Shown here piece after piece: positions 25,901 to 41,500 of a DNA stretch of 64,000 bases. The translations under genes were made by a program, and so were the position numbers. The stretch lies in assembly GCA_037179515.1 (NCBI GenBank), contig JAXCGZ010011572.1, positions 27,501 through 91,500 of the forward strand, in the 5' to 3' direction. The stretch's first letter is position 1, and each line of letters opens with the position of its first letter. Source of the stretch: Halocaridina rubra (lineage: Eukaryota; Arthropoda; Malacostraca; Decapoda; Atyidae). The notes under the pieces were generated by a model. It was not told where the DNA came from. It saw nothing but the letters and a program-made list of their open reading frames with translations, and ran no database searches.

Positions 25901-28900
25901 GTTCATATTACAGATTCCCCAACCTCACTCGTGGCTTCATTTTAGCATTTAATTCAATTCCCAATCTCATTCGGGCCATGAAATACAAATAAGCACATTA
26001 CACATGTGAAAACATGAATCATTTTTCACCCCGACAGGCACTCGAACCTAGGACTTATGATTACTAAGTCAAGGCGCTACCACTACACCACAGAAGGTTA
26101 AAAGGAATCCAACCTTATAGCTTATATCTGCTATACTTAGGAATGAACGCATTCTAACTGAATGCCACTATTTTCATATTACAGATTCCCCAACCTCACT
26201 CGTGGCTTCATTTTAGCATTTAATTCAATTCCCAATCTCATTCGGGCCATTAAATACAAATAATCACATTACATATGTGAAAACATGAATCATTTTTTAC
26301 CCCGACCGGGACTCAAACGTAGGGCTTATGATTACTAAGTCAAGGCGCTACCACTACACCACAGAAGGTTAAAAGGAATCCAACCTTATAGCTTATATCT
26401 GCTATACTAAGGAATGAACTCATTCTAACTGAATGCCACTATGTTCATATTACAGATTCCCCAACCTCACTCGTGGCTTCATTTTAGCATTGAATTAAAT
26501 TCCCAATCTCATTCGGGCCATGAAATACAAATAAGCACATTACATATGTGAAAACAGGAATAATTTTTTACCCCAACCGGGACTCGAACGTAGGACTTAT
26601 GATTACTAAGTCAAGGCGCTACCACTCCACCACAGAAGGTTAAAAGGAATCCAACCTTATAGCTTATATCTGCTATACTTAGGAATGAACGCATTCTAAC
26701 TGAATGCCACTATGTTCATATTACAGATTCCCCAACCTCACTCGTGGCTTCATTTTAGCATTTAATTCAATTCCCAATCTCATTCGGGCCATGAAATACA
26801 AATAAGCACATTACATATGTGAAAACATGAATCATTTTTTACCCCGACCGGGATTCAAACCTAGGACTTATGATTACTAAGTCAAGGCGCCACCACTACA
26901 CCACAGAAGGTTAAAAGGAATCCAACCTTATAGCTTATATCTGCTATACTTAGGAATGAATGCATTCTAACTGAATGCCTCTATGTTCATATTACAGATT
27001 CCCCAACCTCACTCATGGCTTCATTTTAGCATTTAATTCAATTCCCAATCTTATTCGGGCTATGAAATACAAATAAGCACATTACATATGTGAAAACATG
27101 AATCATTTATTACCCCGACCGGGACTCGAACCTAGGACTTATGATTACTAAGTCAAGGCGCTACCACTACACCACATAAGGTTAAAAGGAACCCAACCTT
27201 ATAGCTTATATCTGCTATACTTAGGAATGATCGCATTCTAACTGAATGCCACTATGTTCATATTACAGATTCCCCAACCTCACTCGTGGCTTCATTTTAG
27301 CATTTAATACAATTCCCAATATCATTTGGGACATGAAATTACCAAATAAGCATATTACATATGTGAAAACATGAATCATTCTTTACGCCGACCGGGACTC
27401 GAACCTATGACTTATGATTATTAAGTCAAGGCGCTACCACTACACCACAGAAGGTTAAAAGGAATCCAACCTTATAGCTTATATCTGCTATACTTAGGAA
27501 TGAACGCATTCTAACTGAATGCCACTATGTTCATATTACAGATTCCCCAACCTCACTCGTGGCTTCATTTTAGCATTTAATTCAATTCCCAATATCATTC
27601 GGGCCATGTAATGACCAAATAGGCACATTACATATGTGAAAACATGAATCATTCCTTACCCTGACAGGGACTCGAACCTAGGACTTATGATTACTAAGTC
27701 AAGGCGCTACCACTACACCACAGAAGGTTAAAAGGAATCCAACCTTATAGCTTATATCTGCTATACTTAGGAATGAACGCATTCTAACTGAATGCCACTA
27801 TGTTCATATTACAGATTCCCCAACCTCACTCGTGGCTTCATTTTAGCATTTAATTCAATTCCCAATCTCATTCGGGCCATGAAATACAAATAAGCACATT
27901 ACATATGTGAAAACATGAATCATTTTTTACCCCGAGCGGGACTCGAACCTAGGACTTATGATTACTAAGTCAAGGCGCTACCAGTACACCACAGAAGGTT
28001 AAAAGGAATCCAACCTTATAAACTATATCTGCTATACTTAGGAATGAACGCATTCTAACTGAATGCCACTATGTTCATATTACAGATTCCCCAACCTCAC
28101 TCGTGGCTTCATTTTAGCATTTAATTCAATTCCCAATCTCATTCATGCCATGAAATACAAATAAGCACATTACATATGTGAAAACATAAATCATTTTTTA
28201 CCCCGACCGGGACTCGAACCTAGGACTTATGATTACTAAGTCAAGGCGCTATCACTACACCACAGAAGGTTAAATGGAATCCAACCTTATAACTTATATC
28301 TGCTATACTTATAAATGAACGCATTCTAACTGAATGCTACTATGTTTTTATTACAGATTCCCCAACCTCACTCGTGGCTTCATTTTAGCATTTAATTCAA
28401 TTCCCAATCTCATTCGGGCCATGAAATACAAATAAGCACATTACATATGTGAAAATATGAATCATTTTTCACCCCGACAGGCACTCGAACCTAGGACTTA
28501 TGATTACTAAGTGAAGGCGCTATCACTACACCACAGAAGGTTAAAAGGAATCCAACCTTATAGCTTATATCTGCTATACTTAGGAATGAATGCATTCTAA
28601 CTGAATGCCACTATGTTCGTATTACAGATTCCCCAGCCTCACTCGTGGCTTCATTTTAGCATTTAATTCAATTCCCAATCTCATTCGGGCCATGAAATAC
28701 AAATAAGAACATTACATATGTGAAAACATGAATCATTTTTTACCCCGACCGGGACTCGAACCTAGGACTTATGATTACTAAGTCAAGGCGCTACCACTAC
28801 ACCACAGAAGGTTAAAAGGAATCCAACCTTATAGCTTATATCTGCTATACTTAGGAATGAACGCATTCTAACTGAATGCCACTATGTTCATATTACAGAT

Positions 28901-28970
28901 TCCCCAACCTCACTCGTGGCTTCATTTTAGCATTTAATTCAATTCCCAATCTCATTCGGGCCATGCAATA
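23000..28970. repeat. 12.6-kb displaced duplication, left copy (spans A1/B1 junction)
   Basis: Markers at 23,420 (aaaaagaattc), 24,287 (gagcgcattc), 24,444 (short monomer) and 24,861 (gtatttaattcaagtccc) all recur 12,604-12,605 bp later. The right end, near 28,970, is where block A resumes. Internal differences include one extra monomer near 27,720-27,990. The left limit is approximate. Confidence 0.78.
24444..24672 (-). repeat. 229-bp shortened monomer, copy 5
   Basis: Same deletion, 1 bp shorter in the T run. It carries cctcactggtggctt and sits just before the A1/B1 boundary. Confidence 0.88.
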
Positions 28971-29100
28971 CAAATAAGCACATTACATATGTGAAAACAT
29001 GAATCATTTTTTACCCCGACCGGGACTCGAACCTAGGACTTATGATTACTAAGTCAAGGCGCTACCACTACACCTCAGAAGGTTAAAAGGAATCCAACCT
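24895..29100 (-). repeat. Satellite block B1 (type B monomers, about 271 bp)
   Basis: Type B monomers read gaaatacaaataagc (2 bp shorter than type A) and have six T before accccg; most carry caattcccaatctc. The change from A to B happens inside one monomer at about 24,895. The return to type A at about 29,100-29,230 is equally abrupt. A few B units keep gaaattaccaaataagc or gaaatgaccaaat. Confidence 0.88.
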
Positions 29101-29199
29101 TATAGCTTATATCTGCTAGACTTAGGAATGAACGCATTCTAACTGAATGCCACTATGTTCATATTACAGATTCCCCAACCTCACTCGTGGCTTCATTTT

Positions 29200-32100
29200 A
29201 GCATTTAATTCAAATCCCCATCTCATTCGGGCCATGAAATTATCAAATAAGCACATTACATATGAAAATACATGAATCATTTTTTTACCCCAACCGGGAC
29301 ACGAGCCTATGACTTATGATTACTAAGTCAAGGCGCTACCACTACACCACAGAATGTTAAAAGGAATCCAACCTTATAGCTTATATCTGCTATACTTAGG
29401 AATGAACGCATTCTAACTGAAAGCCACTATGTTCATATTACAGATTCCCCAACCTCACTCGTGGCTTCATTTTAGCATTTAATTCAAATCCCAATCTCAT
29501 TCGGGCCATGAAATTATCAAATAAAGACATTACATATGTGAAAACATGAATCATTTTTTTACCCATAACGGGACTCGAACCTAGGACTTATGATTACTAA
29601 GTCAAGGCGCTACCACTACACCACAGAAGGTTAAAAGGAATCCAACCTTATTGCTTATATCTGCTATAGTTAGGAATGAGCTCATTCTAACTGAATGCCA
29701 CTATGTTCATATTACAGATACCCCAACCTCACTCGTGGCCTCATTTTAGCATTTAATTCAAATCCCAATCTCATTCGGGCCATGAAATTATCAAAAACGC
29801 ACACTGCATATGTGAAAACATGAATCATTTTTTTACCCCGACCGGGACTCGAACCTAGGATTTATGATTACTAAGTCAAGGCGCTACCACTACACCACAG
29901 AAGGTTAAAAGGAATCCAACCTTATAGCTTATATCTGCTATACTTAGGAATGAATGCATTCTAACTGAAGGCCACTATGTTCATATTACAAATTCCCCAA
30001 CCTCACTCGTGGCTTCATTTTAGCATTTAATTCAAATCCCAATCTCATTCGGGCCATGAAATTATCAAATAAGCACATTACATATGTGAAAACATGACTC
30101 ATTTTTTTCCCCGACCAGGAATCGAATCTAGGATATATGATTACTAAGTCCAGGCGCTACCACTACACCACAGAAGGTTAAAAGGAATCCAAACTTATAG
30201 CTTATATCTGCTATACTTAGGAATGAATGCATTCTAACTGAGCCACTATGTTCCTATTACAGATTCCCCAACCTCACTCGTGGCTTCATTTTAGCATTTA
30301 ATTCAAATCCCAATCTCATTCGGGCCATGTAATTATCAAATAAGCATATTACATATGTGAAAACATGAATCATTTTTTTACCCCGACCGGGACTCGAACC
30401 TAGGATTTATGATTACTAAGTCAAGGCGCTACCACTACACCACAGAAGGTTAAACGCATTCTAACTCAATGCCACTATGTTCATAGTACAGATTCCCCAA
30501 CCTCACTCGTGGCTTCATTTTAGCATTTAATTCAAATCTCAATCTTCATTCGGGCCATGAAATTATCAAATAAGCAAATTACATATGTGAAAACGTGAAT
30601 CATTTTTTTACCCCGACCGGGACTCGAACCTTGGACTTATGATTACTAAGTCAAAGCGCTACCATTACACCACAGAAGGTTAAAAGGAATCTAACCTTAT
30701 AGCTTATATCTGCTATACTTAGGAATGAACGCATTCTAACTGAATGCCATTATGTTCATATTACAGATTCCCCAACCACACTCGTGGCTTCATTTTAGCA
30801 TTTAATTCAAATCCCAATCTCATTCGGGCCATGAATTTATCAAATAAGTACATTACATATGTGAAAACATGAATCATTTTTTTACCCCGACCGGGACTCG
30901 AACCTAGGACTTATGATTACTAAGTCAAGGCGCTACCACTACACCACAGAAGGTTAAAAGGAATCCAACCTTATAGCTTATATCTGCTATACTTTGGAAT
31001 GAACGCATTCTAACTGAATGCCACTATGTTCATATTACAGATTCCCCAACCTCACTCGTGGCTTCATTTTAGCATTTAATTCAAATCCCAATCTCATTCG
31101 GGAAATGAAATTATTAAATAAGCACATTACATATGTGAAAACTTGAATCATTTTTTTACCCCGACCGTTACTCGAACCTAGGACTTATGATTACTAAGTC
31201 AAGGCGCTACCACTACACCACAGAAGGTTAAAAGGAATCCAACCTTATAGCTTATATCTGCTATACTTAGGAATGAATGCATTCTAACTGAATGCCACTA
31301 TGTTCATATTACAGATTCCCCAACCTCACTCGTGGCTTTGTTTTAGCATTTAATTCAAATCCCAATCTCATTCGGGCCATGAAATTATCAAATAAGCACA
31401 TTGCATATGTGAAAACATGAATCATTTTTTTACCCCGACTGGGACTCGAACCTAGGACTTATGATTACTGAGTCAAGTCGCTACCACTACACCACAGAAG
31501 GTTAGAAGGAATCCAACCTTATAGCTTATATCTGCTATACTTTGGAATGAACGCATTCTAACTGAATGCCACTATGTTCATATTACAGATTCCCCAACCT
31601 CACTCGTGGCTTCATTTTAGCATTTAATTCAAATCCCAATCTCATTTGGGCCATGAAATTATCAAATAAGCACATTACATATGTGAAAACATGAATCATT
31701 CTTTTACCCTGACCGGGACTCGAACCTAGGACTTATGATTACTAAGTCAAGGCGCTACCACTACACCACAGAAGGTTAAAAGGAATCCAAACTTATAGCT
31801 TATATCTGCTATACTTAGGATTGAATGCATTCTAACTGAATGTCACTATGTTCATATTACAGATTCCCCAACCTCACTCGTGGATTCATTTTAGCATTTA
31901 ATTCAAATCCCAATCTCATTCGGGCCATGAAATTATCAAATAAGCACATTACATGTGAAAATATAAATCATTTTTTTACCCCGACTGGGACTCGAACCTA
32001 GGACTTATGATTACTAAGTCAAGGCGCTACCACTACACCACAGAATGTTAAAAGGAATCCAACCTTATAGCTTATATCTGCTATACTTAGGAATGAACGC

Positions 32101-33240
32101 ATTCTAACTCAATGCCACTATGTTCATATTACAGATTTCCCAACCTCACTCGTGACTTCATTTAAGCATTTAGTTCAAATCCCAATCTCATTCGGGGCAT
32201 GAAATTATCAAATAAGCACATTACATGTGTGAAAATATAAATCATTTTTTTACCCCGACTGGGACTCGAACCTAGGACTTACGATTACTAAGTCAAGGTG
32301 CTACCACTACACCACAGAAGGTTAGAAGGAATCCAACCTTATAGCTTATATCTGCTATACTTAGGAATTAACGCATTCTAACTCAATGCCACTATGTTCA
32401 TATTACAGATTCCCCAACCTCACTCGCGGCTTCATTTTAGCATTTAATTCAAATCACAATCTCATTCGGGCCATGAAATTATCAAATAAGCACATTACAT
32501 ATGCGAAAACATGAATCATTCTTTTTCCCTGACCGGGACTCGAACCTAGGACTTATGATTACTAAGTCAAGGCGCTACCACTACACCACAGAAGGTTAAA
32601 AGGAATCCAAACTTATAGCTTATATCTGCTATACTTAGGAATGAATGCATTCTAACTGAATGCCACTATGTTCATATTACAGATTCCCCAACCTCACTCG
32701 TGGCTTCATTTTAGCATTTAATTCAAATCCCAATCTCATTCGGGCCATGAAATTATCAAATAAGCACATTACATGTGAAAATATAAATCATTTTTTTACC
32801 CCGACTGGGACTCGAACCTAGGACTTATGACTACTACGTCAAGGCGCTACCACTACACAACAGAAGGTTAAAAGGAATCCAACCTTATAGCTTATATCTG
32901 CTATACTTAGGAATGAACGCATTCTAACTCAATGCCACTATGTTCATATTACAGATTTCCCAACCTCACTCGTGGCTTCATTTTAGCATTTAATTCAAAT
33001 CCCAATCTCATTCGGGCCATGAAATTATCAAATAAGCACATTACATATGTGAAAACTTGAATCGATTTTTTACCCCGACCGGGACTCGAACCTAGGATTT
33101 ATGATTTCTAAGTCAAGGCGCTACCACTACACCACAGAATGTTAAAAGGATTCCAACCTTATAGCTTATATCTGCTATACTTAGAAATGAACGCATTCTA
33201 ACTGTGCCACTATGTTCCTATTACAGATTCCCCAACCTCA
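29200..33240. repeat. Third, more diverged copy of part of the 5.7-kb unit
   Basis: The order of monomer subtypes matches 12.0-16.2 kb (gagctcattc at 29678 against 12381; the private ctgtgccactatg at about 33,200 against 16,180). The offset drops from 17,297 to 17,024 along the block, a loss of one 273-bp monomer (the one with ctgaaagggactcg). Scattered single-base differences are more frequent than between copies 1 and 2. Confidence 0.8.
30380..30609 (-). repeat. 230-bp shortened monomer, copy 6
   Basis: Same deletion, with atagtacagattcccc, close to copies 2 and 3. Confidence 0.88.
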
Positions 33241-33343
33241 CTCGTGGCTTCATTTTAGCATTTAATTCAATTCCCAATCTCATTCGGGCCATGAAATGAT
33301 CAAATAAGCATATTAAATATGTGAAAACATGAATCATTTTTTT

Positions 33344-33573
33344 ACCCCGACCGGGACTCGAACCTAGGATTTATGATTACTAAGTCAAGGCGCTACCACT
33401 ACACCACAGAAGGTTAAACGCATTCTAACTCAATGCCACTATGTTCATATTACAGATTCCTCAACCTCACTGGTGGCTTCATTTTAGCATTTAATACAAA
33501 TCTCAATCTTCATTCGGGCCATGAAATTATCAAATAAGCAAATTACATATGTGAAAACGTGAATCATTTTTTT
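33344..33573 (-). repeat. 230-bp shortened monomer, copy 7
   Basis: Same deletion, with cctcactggtggctt as in copy 5. Confidence 0.88.
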
Positions 33574-34121
33574 ACCCCGACCGGGACTCGAACCTAGGAC
33601 TTATGATTAATAAGTCAAAGCGCTAATATTACACCACAGAAGGTTAAAAGGAATCCAACCTTATAGCTTATATCTGGTATACTTAGGAATGAACGCATTC
33701 TAACTGAATGCCACTATGTTTATATTACAGTTTCCCCAACCTCACTTGTGGCTTCATTTTAGCATTTAATTCAAATCCCAATCTCATTCGGGCCATGAAT
33801 TTATCAAATAAGTACATTACATATGTGAAAACATGAATCCGTTTTTTACCCCGACCGGGACTCGAACCTAGGACTTATGATTAATAAGTCAAAGCGCTAA
33901 TATTACACCACAGAAGGTTAAAAGGAATCCAACCTTATAGCTTATATCTGGTATACTTAGGAATGAACGCATTCTAACTGAATGCCACTATGTTTATATT
34001 ACAGTTTCCCCAACCTCACTTGTGGCTTCATTTTAGCATTTAATTCAAATCCCAATCTCATTCGGGCCATGAAATGATCAAATAAGCATATTACATATGT
34101 GAAAACATGAATCATTTTTTT

Positions 34122-34351
34122 ACCCCGACCGGGACTCGAACCTAGGATTTATGATTACTAAGTCAAGGCGCTACCACTACACCACAGAAGGTTAAACGCA
34201 TTCTAACTCAATGCCACTATGTTCATATTACAGATTCCCCAACCTCACTCGTGGCTTCATTTTAGCATTTAATTCAAATCCCAATCTCATTCGGGAAATG
34301 AAATGAGTTAAAAAAGCACATTACATATATGAAAACTTGAATCATTTTTTT
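34122..34351 (-). repeat. 230-bp shortened monomer, copy 8
   Basis: Same deletion, but the 3' half switches to the gggaaatgaaat subtype, which suggests recombination between different monomers. Confidence 0.85.
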
Positions 34352-34899
34352 ACCCCCACCGTTACTCGAACCTAGGACTTATGATTACTAAGTCAAGGCG
34401 CTACCACTACACCACAGAATGTTAAAAGGAATCCAACCTTATAGCTTATATCTGCTATACTTAGGAATGAACGCATTCTAACTGAATGCCACTATGTTCA
34501 TATTACAGATTCCCCAACCTCACTCGTGGCTTCATTTTAGCATTTAATTCAAATCCCAATCTCATTCGGGCCATGAAATTATCAAATAAAGACATTACAT
34601 ATGTGAAAACATGAATCATTTTTTTACCCCCAACGGGACTCGAACCTAGGACTTATGATTACTAAGTCAAGGCGCAACCACTACACCACAGAAGGTTAAA
34701 AGGAATCCAACCTTATAGCTTATATCTGCTATAGTTAGGAATGAGCGCATTCTAACTGAATGCCACTATGTTCATATTACAGATACCCCAACCTCACTCG
34801 TGGCCTCATTTTAGCATTTAATTCAAATCACAATCTCATTCGGGCCACGAAATTATCAAAAACGCACACTGCATATGTGAAAACATGAATCATTTTTTT

Positions 34900-35129
34900 A
34901 CCCCGACCGGGAATCGAACCTAGGACTTATGATTACTAAGTCAAGGCGCTACCACTACACCACAGAATGTTAAACGCATTCTAACTCAATGCCACTATGT
35001 TCATATTACAGATTCCTCAACCTCACTGGTGGCTTCATTTTAGCATTTAATTCAAATCTCAATCTTCATTCGGGCCATGAAATTATCAAATAAGCAAATT
35101 ACATATGTGAAAACGTGAATCATTTTTTT
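34900..35129 (-). repeat. 230-bp shortened monomer, copy 9
   Basis: Same deletion, with cctcactggtggctt, as in copies 5, 7 and 10. Confidence 0.88.
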
Positions 35130-35599
35130 ACCCCGATCGGGACTCGAACCTAGGACTTATGATTACTAAGTCAAGGCGCTACCACTACACCACAGAAGGT
35201 TAAAAGGAATCCAACCTTACAGCTTATATCTGCTATACTTAGGAATGAATGCATTCTAACTGAATGCCACTATGTTCATATTACAGATTCCCCAACCTCA
35301 CTCGTGGCTTCATTTTAGCATTTAATTCAAATAACAATCTCATTCGGGCCATGAAATTATCAAATAAGCACATTGCATATGTGAAAACATGAATCATTTT
35401 TTTACCCCGACAGGGACTCGAACCTAGGACTTATGATTACTAAGTCAAGGCGCTACCACTACACCACAGAAGGTTAAAAGGAATCCAACCTTATAGCTTA
35501 TATCTGCTATACTTAGGAATGAACGCATTCCAACTGAATGCCACTATGTTCATATTACAGATTCCCCAACCTCACTCGTGGCTTCATTTTAGCATTTAA

Positions 35600-38500
35600 T
35601 TCAAATCCCAATCTCATTTGGTCCATGAAATTATCAAATATGCACATTACATATGTGAAAACATGAATCATTTTTTTCCCCCGACTTGGACTCGAAACTA
35701 GGATTTATGATTACTAAGTCAAGGCACTACCACTACACAACAGAATGTTAAAAGAAATCCAACCTTATAGCTTTTATATGCTATACTTAGGAATGAACTC
35801 ATTCTAACTGAATGCCACTATGTTCATATTACAGATTACCCAACCACACTCGTGGCTTCATTTTAGCATTTAATTCTAATGCCAATCTCATTCGGGCCAT
35901 GAAATTATCAAATAAGCACATTACATATGTGAAAACATGAATCCGTTTTTTACCCCGAACGGGACTCGAACCTAGGACTTATGATTACTAAGTCAAGACG
36001 CTACCACTACAACACAAAAGGTTAAAAAGAATTCAACTTTATAGCTTATATCTACTATACTTAGGAATGAACGCATTCTAACTGAATGTCACTATGTTCA
36101 TATTACAGATTCCCCAACCTCATTCGTGGCTTCATTTTAGCATTTAATTCAAATCTAAATCTCAATCGGGCCATGAAATTATCATATAAGCACTTTGCAT
36201 ATGTGAAAACATGAATCATTTTTTTACCCCGACCGGGACTCGAACCTAGGACTTTTGATTACTAAGTCAAGGCGCTACCATTGCACCACAGAAGGTTAAA
36301 AGGAATCCAACCTTATAGCTTATATCTGCTATACTTAGGAATGAACGCATTCTAACTGAATGCCACAATGTTCATTTTACAGATTCCTCAACCTCACTCG
36401 TGGCTTCATTTTAGCATTTAATTCAAATCCCAATCTCATTCGGGCCATGAAATTATCAAATAAGCACATTACATATGTAAATACATGAATCATTTTTTTA
36501 CCCCGACTGGGACACGAGCCTATGACTTATGATTACTAAGTCAAGGCGCTACCACTACACCACAGAATGTTAAAAGGAATCCAACCTTATAGCTTATATC
36601 TGCTATACTTAGGAATGAACGCATTCTAACTGAATGCCACTATGTTCATATTACAGATTCCCCAACCTCACTCGTGGCTTCATTTTAGCATTTAATTCAA
36701 ATCCCAATCTCATTCGGGCCATGAAATTATCAAATAAAGACATTACATATGTGAAAACATGAATCATTTTTTTACCCCCAACGGGACTCGAACCTAGGAC
36801 TTATGATTACTAAGTCAAGGCGCTACCACTACACCACAGAAGGTTAAAAGGAATCCAACCTTATAGCTTATATCTGCTATAGTTAGGAATGAGCGCATTC
36901 TAACTGAATGCCACTATGTTCATATTACAGATACCCCAACCTCACTCGTGGCCTCATTTTAGCATTTAATTAAAATCACAATCTCATTCGGGCCATGAAA
37001 TTATCAAAAACGCACACTGCATATGTGAAAACATGAATCATTTTTTTACCCCGACCGGGAATCGAACCTAGGATTTATGATTACTAAGTCAAGGCGCTAC
37101 CACTACACCACAGAATGTTAAACGCATTCTAACTCAATGCCACTATGTTCATATTACAGATTCCTCAACCTCACTGGTGGCTTCATGTTAGCATTTAATT
37201 CAAATCTCAATCTTCATTCGGGCCATGAAATTATCAAATAAGCAAATTACATATGTGAAAACGTGAATCATTTTTTTACCCCGACCGGGACTCGAACCTA
37301 GGACTTATGATTACTAAGTCAAAGCACTACCATTACACCACAGAAGGTTAAAAGGAATCCAACCTTATAGCTTATATCTGCTATACTTTGGAATGAACGC
37401 ATTCTAACTGAATGCCACTATGTTCATATTACAGATTCCCCAACCTCACTCGTGGCTTCATTTTAGTATTTAATTCAAGTCCCAATCTCATTCGGGCCAT
37501 GAAATACAAATAAGCACATTACATATGTGAAAACATGAATCATTTTTTACCCCGACCGAGAGTCGAACCTAGGACTTATGATTACTAAGTCAAGGCGCTA
37601 CCACTACACCTCAGAAGGTTAAAAGGAATCCAACCTTATAGCTTATATCTGCTATACTTAGGAATGAACGCATTCTAACTGAATGCCACTATGTTCATAT
37701 TGCAGATTCCCCAACCTCACTCGTGGCTTCATTTTAGCATTTAATTCAATTCCCAATCTCATTCGGGCCATGAAATACAAATAAGCACATTACATATGTG
37801 AAAACATGAATCATTTTTCACCCCGACCGAGAGTCGAACCTAGGACTTATGATTACTAAGTCAAGGCGCTACCACTACACCACAGAAGGTTAAAAGGAAT
37901 CCAACCTTATAACTTATATCTGCTATACTTAGGAATGAACGCATTCTAAGTGAATGCCACTATGTTTTTATTACAGATTCCCCAACCTCACCCGTGGCTT
38001 CATTTTAGCATTTAATTCAATTCCCAATCTCATTCGGGCCATGAAATACAAATAAGCACATTACATATGTGAAAACATGAATCATTTTTCACCCCGACAG
38101 GCACTCGAACCTAGGACTTATGATTACTAAGTCAAGGCGCTATCACTACACCACAGAAGGTTAAAAGGAATCCAACCTTATAGCTTATATCTGCTATACT
38201 TAGGAATGAATGCATTCTAACTGAATGCCACTATGTTCATATTACAGATTCCCCAACCTCACTCGTGGCTTCATTTTAGCATTTAATTCAAGACCCAATC
38301 TCATTCGGGCCATGAAATACAAATAAGCACATTACATATGTGAAAACATGAATCATTTTTTACCCCGACCGGGACTCGAACCTAGGACTTATGATTACTA
38401 AGTCAATGCGCTACCACTACACCACAGAAGGTTAAAAGGAATCCAACCTTATAGCTTATATCTGCTATACTTAGGAATGAACGCATTTTAACTGAATGCC

Positions 38501-41500
38501 ACTATGCTCATATTACAGATTCCCCAACCTCACTCGTGGCTTCATTTTAGCATTTAATTCAATTCCCAATCTCATTCGGGCCATGGAATACAAATAAGCA
38601 CATTACATATGTGAAAACATGAATCATTTCTTACCCCGACCGGCACTCGAACCTAGGACTTATGATTACTAAGTCAAGGCGCCACCACTACACCTCAGAA
38701 GGTTAAAAGGAATCCAACCTTATAGCTTATATCTGCTATACTTAGGAATGAATGCATTCTAACTGAATGCCACTATGTTCATATTACAGATTCCCCAACC
38801 TCACTCGTGGCTTCATTTTAGCATTTAATTCAATTCCCAATCTCATTCGGGCCATGAAATACAAATAAGCACATTACACATGTGAAAACATGAATCATTT
38901 TTCACCCCGACAGGCACTCGAACCTAGGACTTATGATTACTAAGTCAAGGCGCTACCACTACACCACAGAAGGTTAAAAGGAATCCAACCTTATAGCTTA
39001 TATCTGCTATACTTAGGAATGAACGCATTCTAACTGAATGCCACTATGTTCATATTACAGATTCCCCAACCTCACTCGTGGCTTCATTTTAGCATTTAAT
39101 TCAATTCCCAACCTCGTTCGGGCCATTAAATACAAATAAGAACATTACATATGTGAAAACATGAATCATTTTTTACCCCGACCGGGACTCAAACGTAGGG
39201 CTTATGATTACTAAGTCAAGGCGCTACCACTACACCACAGAAGGTTAAAAGGAATCCAACCTTATAGCTTATATCTGCTATACTAAGGAATGAACGCATT
39301 CTAACTGAATGCCACTATGTTCATATTACAGATTCCCCAACCTCACTTGTGGCTTCATTTTAGCATTGAATTAAATTCCCAATCTCATTCGGGCCATGAA
39401 ATGCAAATAAGCACATTACATATGTGAAAACAGGAATAATTTTTTACCCCAACCGGGACTCGAACGTAGGACTTATGATTACTAAGTCAAGGCGCTACCA
39501 CTACACCACAGAAGGTTAAAAGGAATCCAACCTTATAGCTTATATCTGCTATACTTAGGAATGAACGCATTCTAACTGAATGCCACTATGTTCATATTAC
39601 AGATTCCCCAACCTCACTCGTGGCTTCATTTTAGCATTTAATTCAATTCCCAATCTCATTCGGGCCATGAAATACAAATAAGCACATTACATATGTGAAA
39701 ACATGAATCATTTTTTACCCTGACCGGGATTCAAACCTAGGACTTATGATTACTAAGTCAAGGCGCCACCACTACACCACAGAAGGTTAAAAGGAATCCA
39801 ACCTTATAGCTTATATCTGCTATACTTAGGAATGAATGCATTCTAACTGAATGCCTCTATGTTCATATTGCAGATTCCCCAACCTCACTCATGGCTTCAT
39901 TTTAGCATTTAATTCAATTCCCAATCTTATTCGGGCTATGAAATACAAATAAGCACATTACATATGTGAAAACATGAATCATTTTTTACCCCGACCGGGA
40001 CTCGAACCTAGTACTTATGATAACTAAGTCAAGGCGCTACCACTACACCACATAAGGTTAAAAGGAACCCAACCTTATAGCCTATATCTGCTATACTTAG
40101 GAATGATCGCATTCTAACTGAATGGCACTATGTTCATATTACAGATTCCCCAACCTCACTCGTGGCTTCATTTTAGCATTTAATACAATTCCCAATATCA
40201 TTTGGGACATGAAATTACCAAATAAGCATATTACATATGTGAAAACATGAATCATTCTTTACGCCGACCGGGACTCGAACCTATGACTTATGATTATTAA
40301 GTCAAGGCGCTACCACTACACCACAGAAGGTTAAAAGGAATCCAACCTTATAGCTTATATCTGCTATACTTAGGAATGAACGCATTCTAACTGAATGCCA
40401 CTATGTTCATATTACAGATTCCCCAACCTCACTCGTGGCTTCATTTTAGCATTTAATTCAATTCCCAATATCATTCGGGCCATGAAATGACCAAATAGGC
40501 ACATTACATATGTGAAAACATGAATCATTCCTTACCCTGACATGGACTCGAACCTAGGACTTATGATTACTAAGTCAAGGCGCTACCACTACACCACAGA
40601 AGGTTAAAAGGAATCCAACCTTATAAACTATATCTGCTATACTTAGGAATGAACGCATTCTAACTGAATGCCACTATGTTCATATTACAGATTCCCCAAC
40701 CTCACTCGTGGCTTCATTTTAGCATTTAATTCAATTCCCAATCTCACTCATGCCATGAAATACAAATAAGCACATTACATATGTGAAAACATGAATCATT
40801 TTTTACCCCGACCGGGACTCGAACCTAGGACTTATGATTACTAAGTCAAGGCGCTATCACTACACCACAGAAGGTTAAAAGGAATCCAACCTTATAACTT
40901 ATATCTGCTATACTTATAAATGAACGCATTCTAACTGAATGCTACTATGTTTTTATTACAGATTCCCCAACCTCACTCGTGGCTTCATTTTAGCATTTAA
41001 TTCAATTCCCAATCTCATTCGGGCCATGAAATACAAATAAGCACATTACATATGTGAAAATATGAATCATTTTTCACCCCGACAGGCACTCGAACCTAGG
41101 ACTTATGATTACTAAGTCAAGGCGCTATCACTACACCACAGAAGGTTAAAAGGAATCCAACCTTATAGCTTATATCTGCTATACTTAGGAATGAATGCAT
41201 TCTAACTGAATGCCACTATGTTCGTATTACAGATTCCCCAGCCTCACTCGTGGCTTCATTTTAGCATTTAATTCAATTCCCAATCTCATTCGGGCCATGA
41301 AATACAAATAAGAACATTACATATGTGAAAACATGAATCATTTTTTACCCCGACCGGGACTCGAACCTAGGACTTATGATTACTAAGTCAAGGCACTACC
41401 ACTACACCACAGAAGTTTAAAAGGAATCCAACCTTATATCTTATATCTGCTATACTTAGGAATGAACGCATTCTAACTGAATGCCACTATGTTCATATTA

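Larger units (their letters stand above)
29101..37500 (-). repeat. Satellite block A2 (type A monomers)
   Basis: Type A units return here. The first part (about 29.2-33.2 kb) repeats the order of subtypes seen at 12.0-16.2 kb and 17.7-21.8 kb. The last part (about 35.6-37.5 kb) repeats 23.0-24.9 kb. The block holds the other five shortened monomers. Confidence 0.88.
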
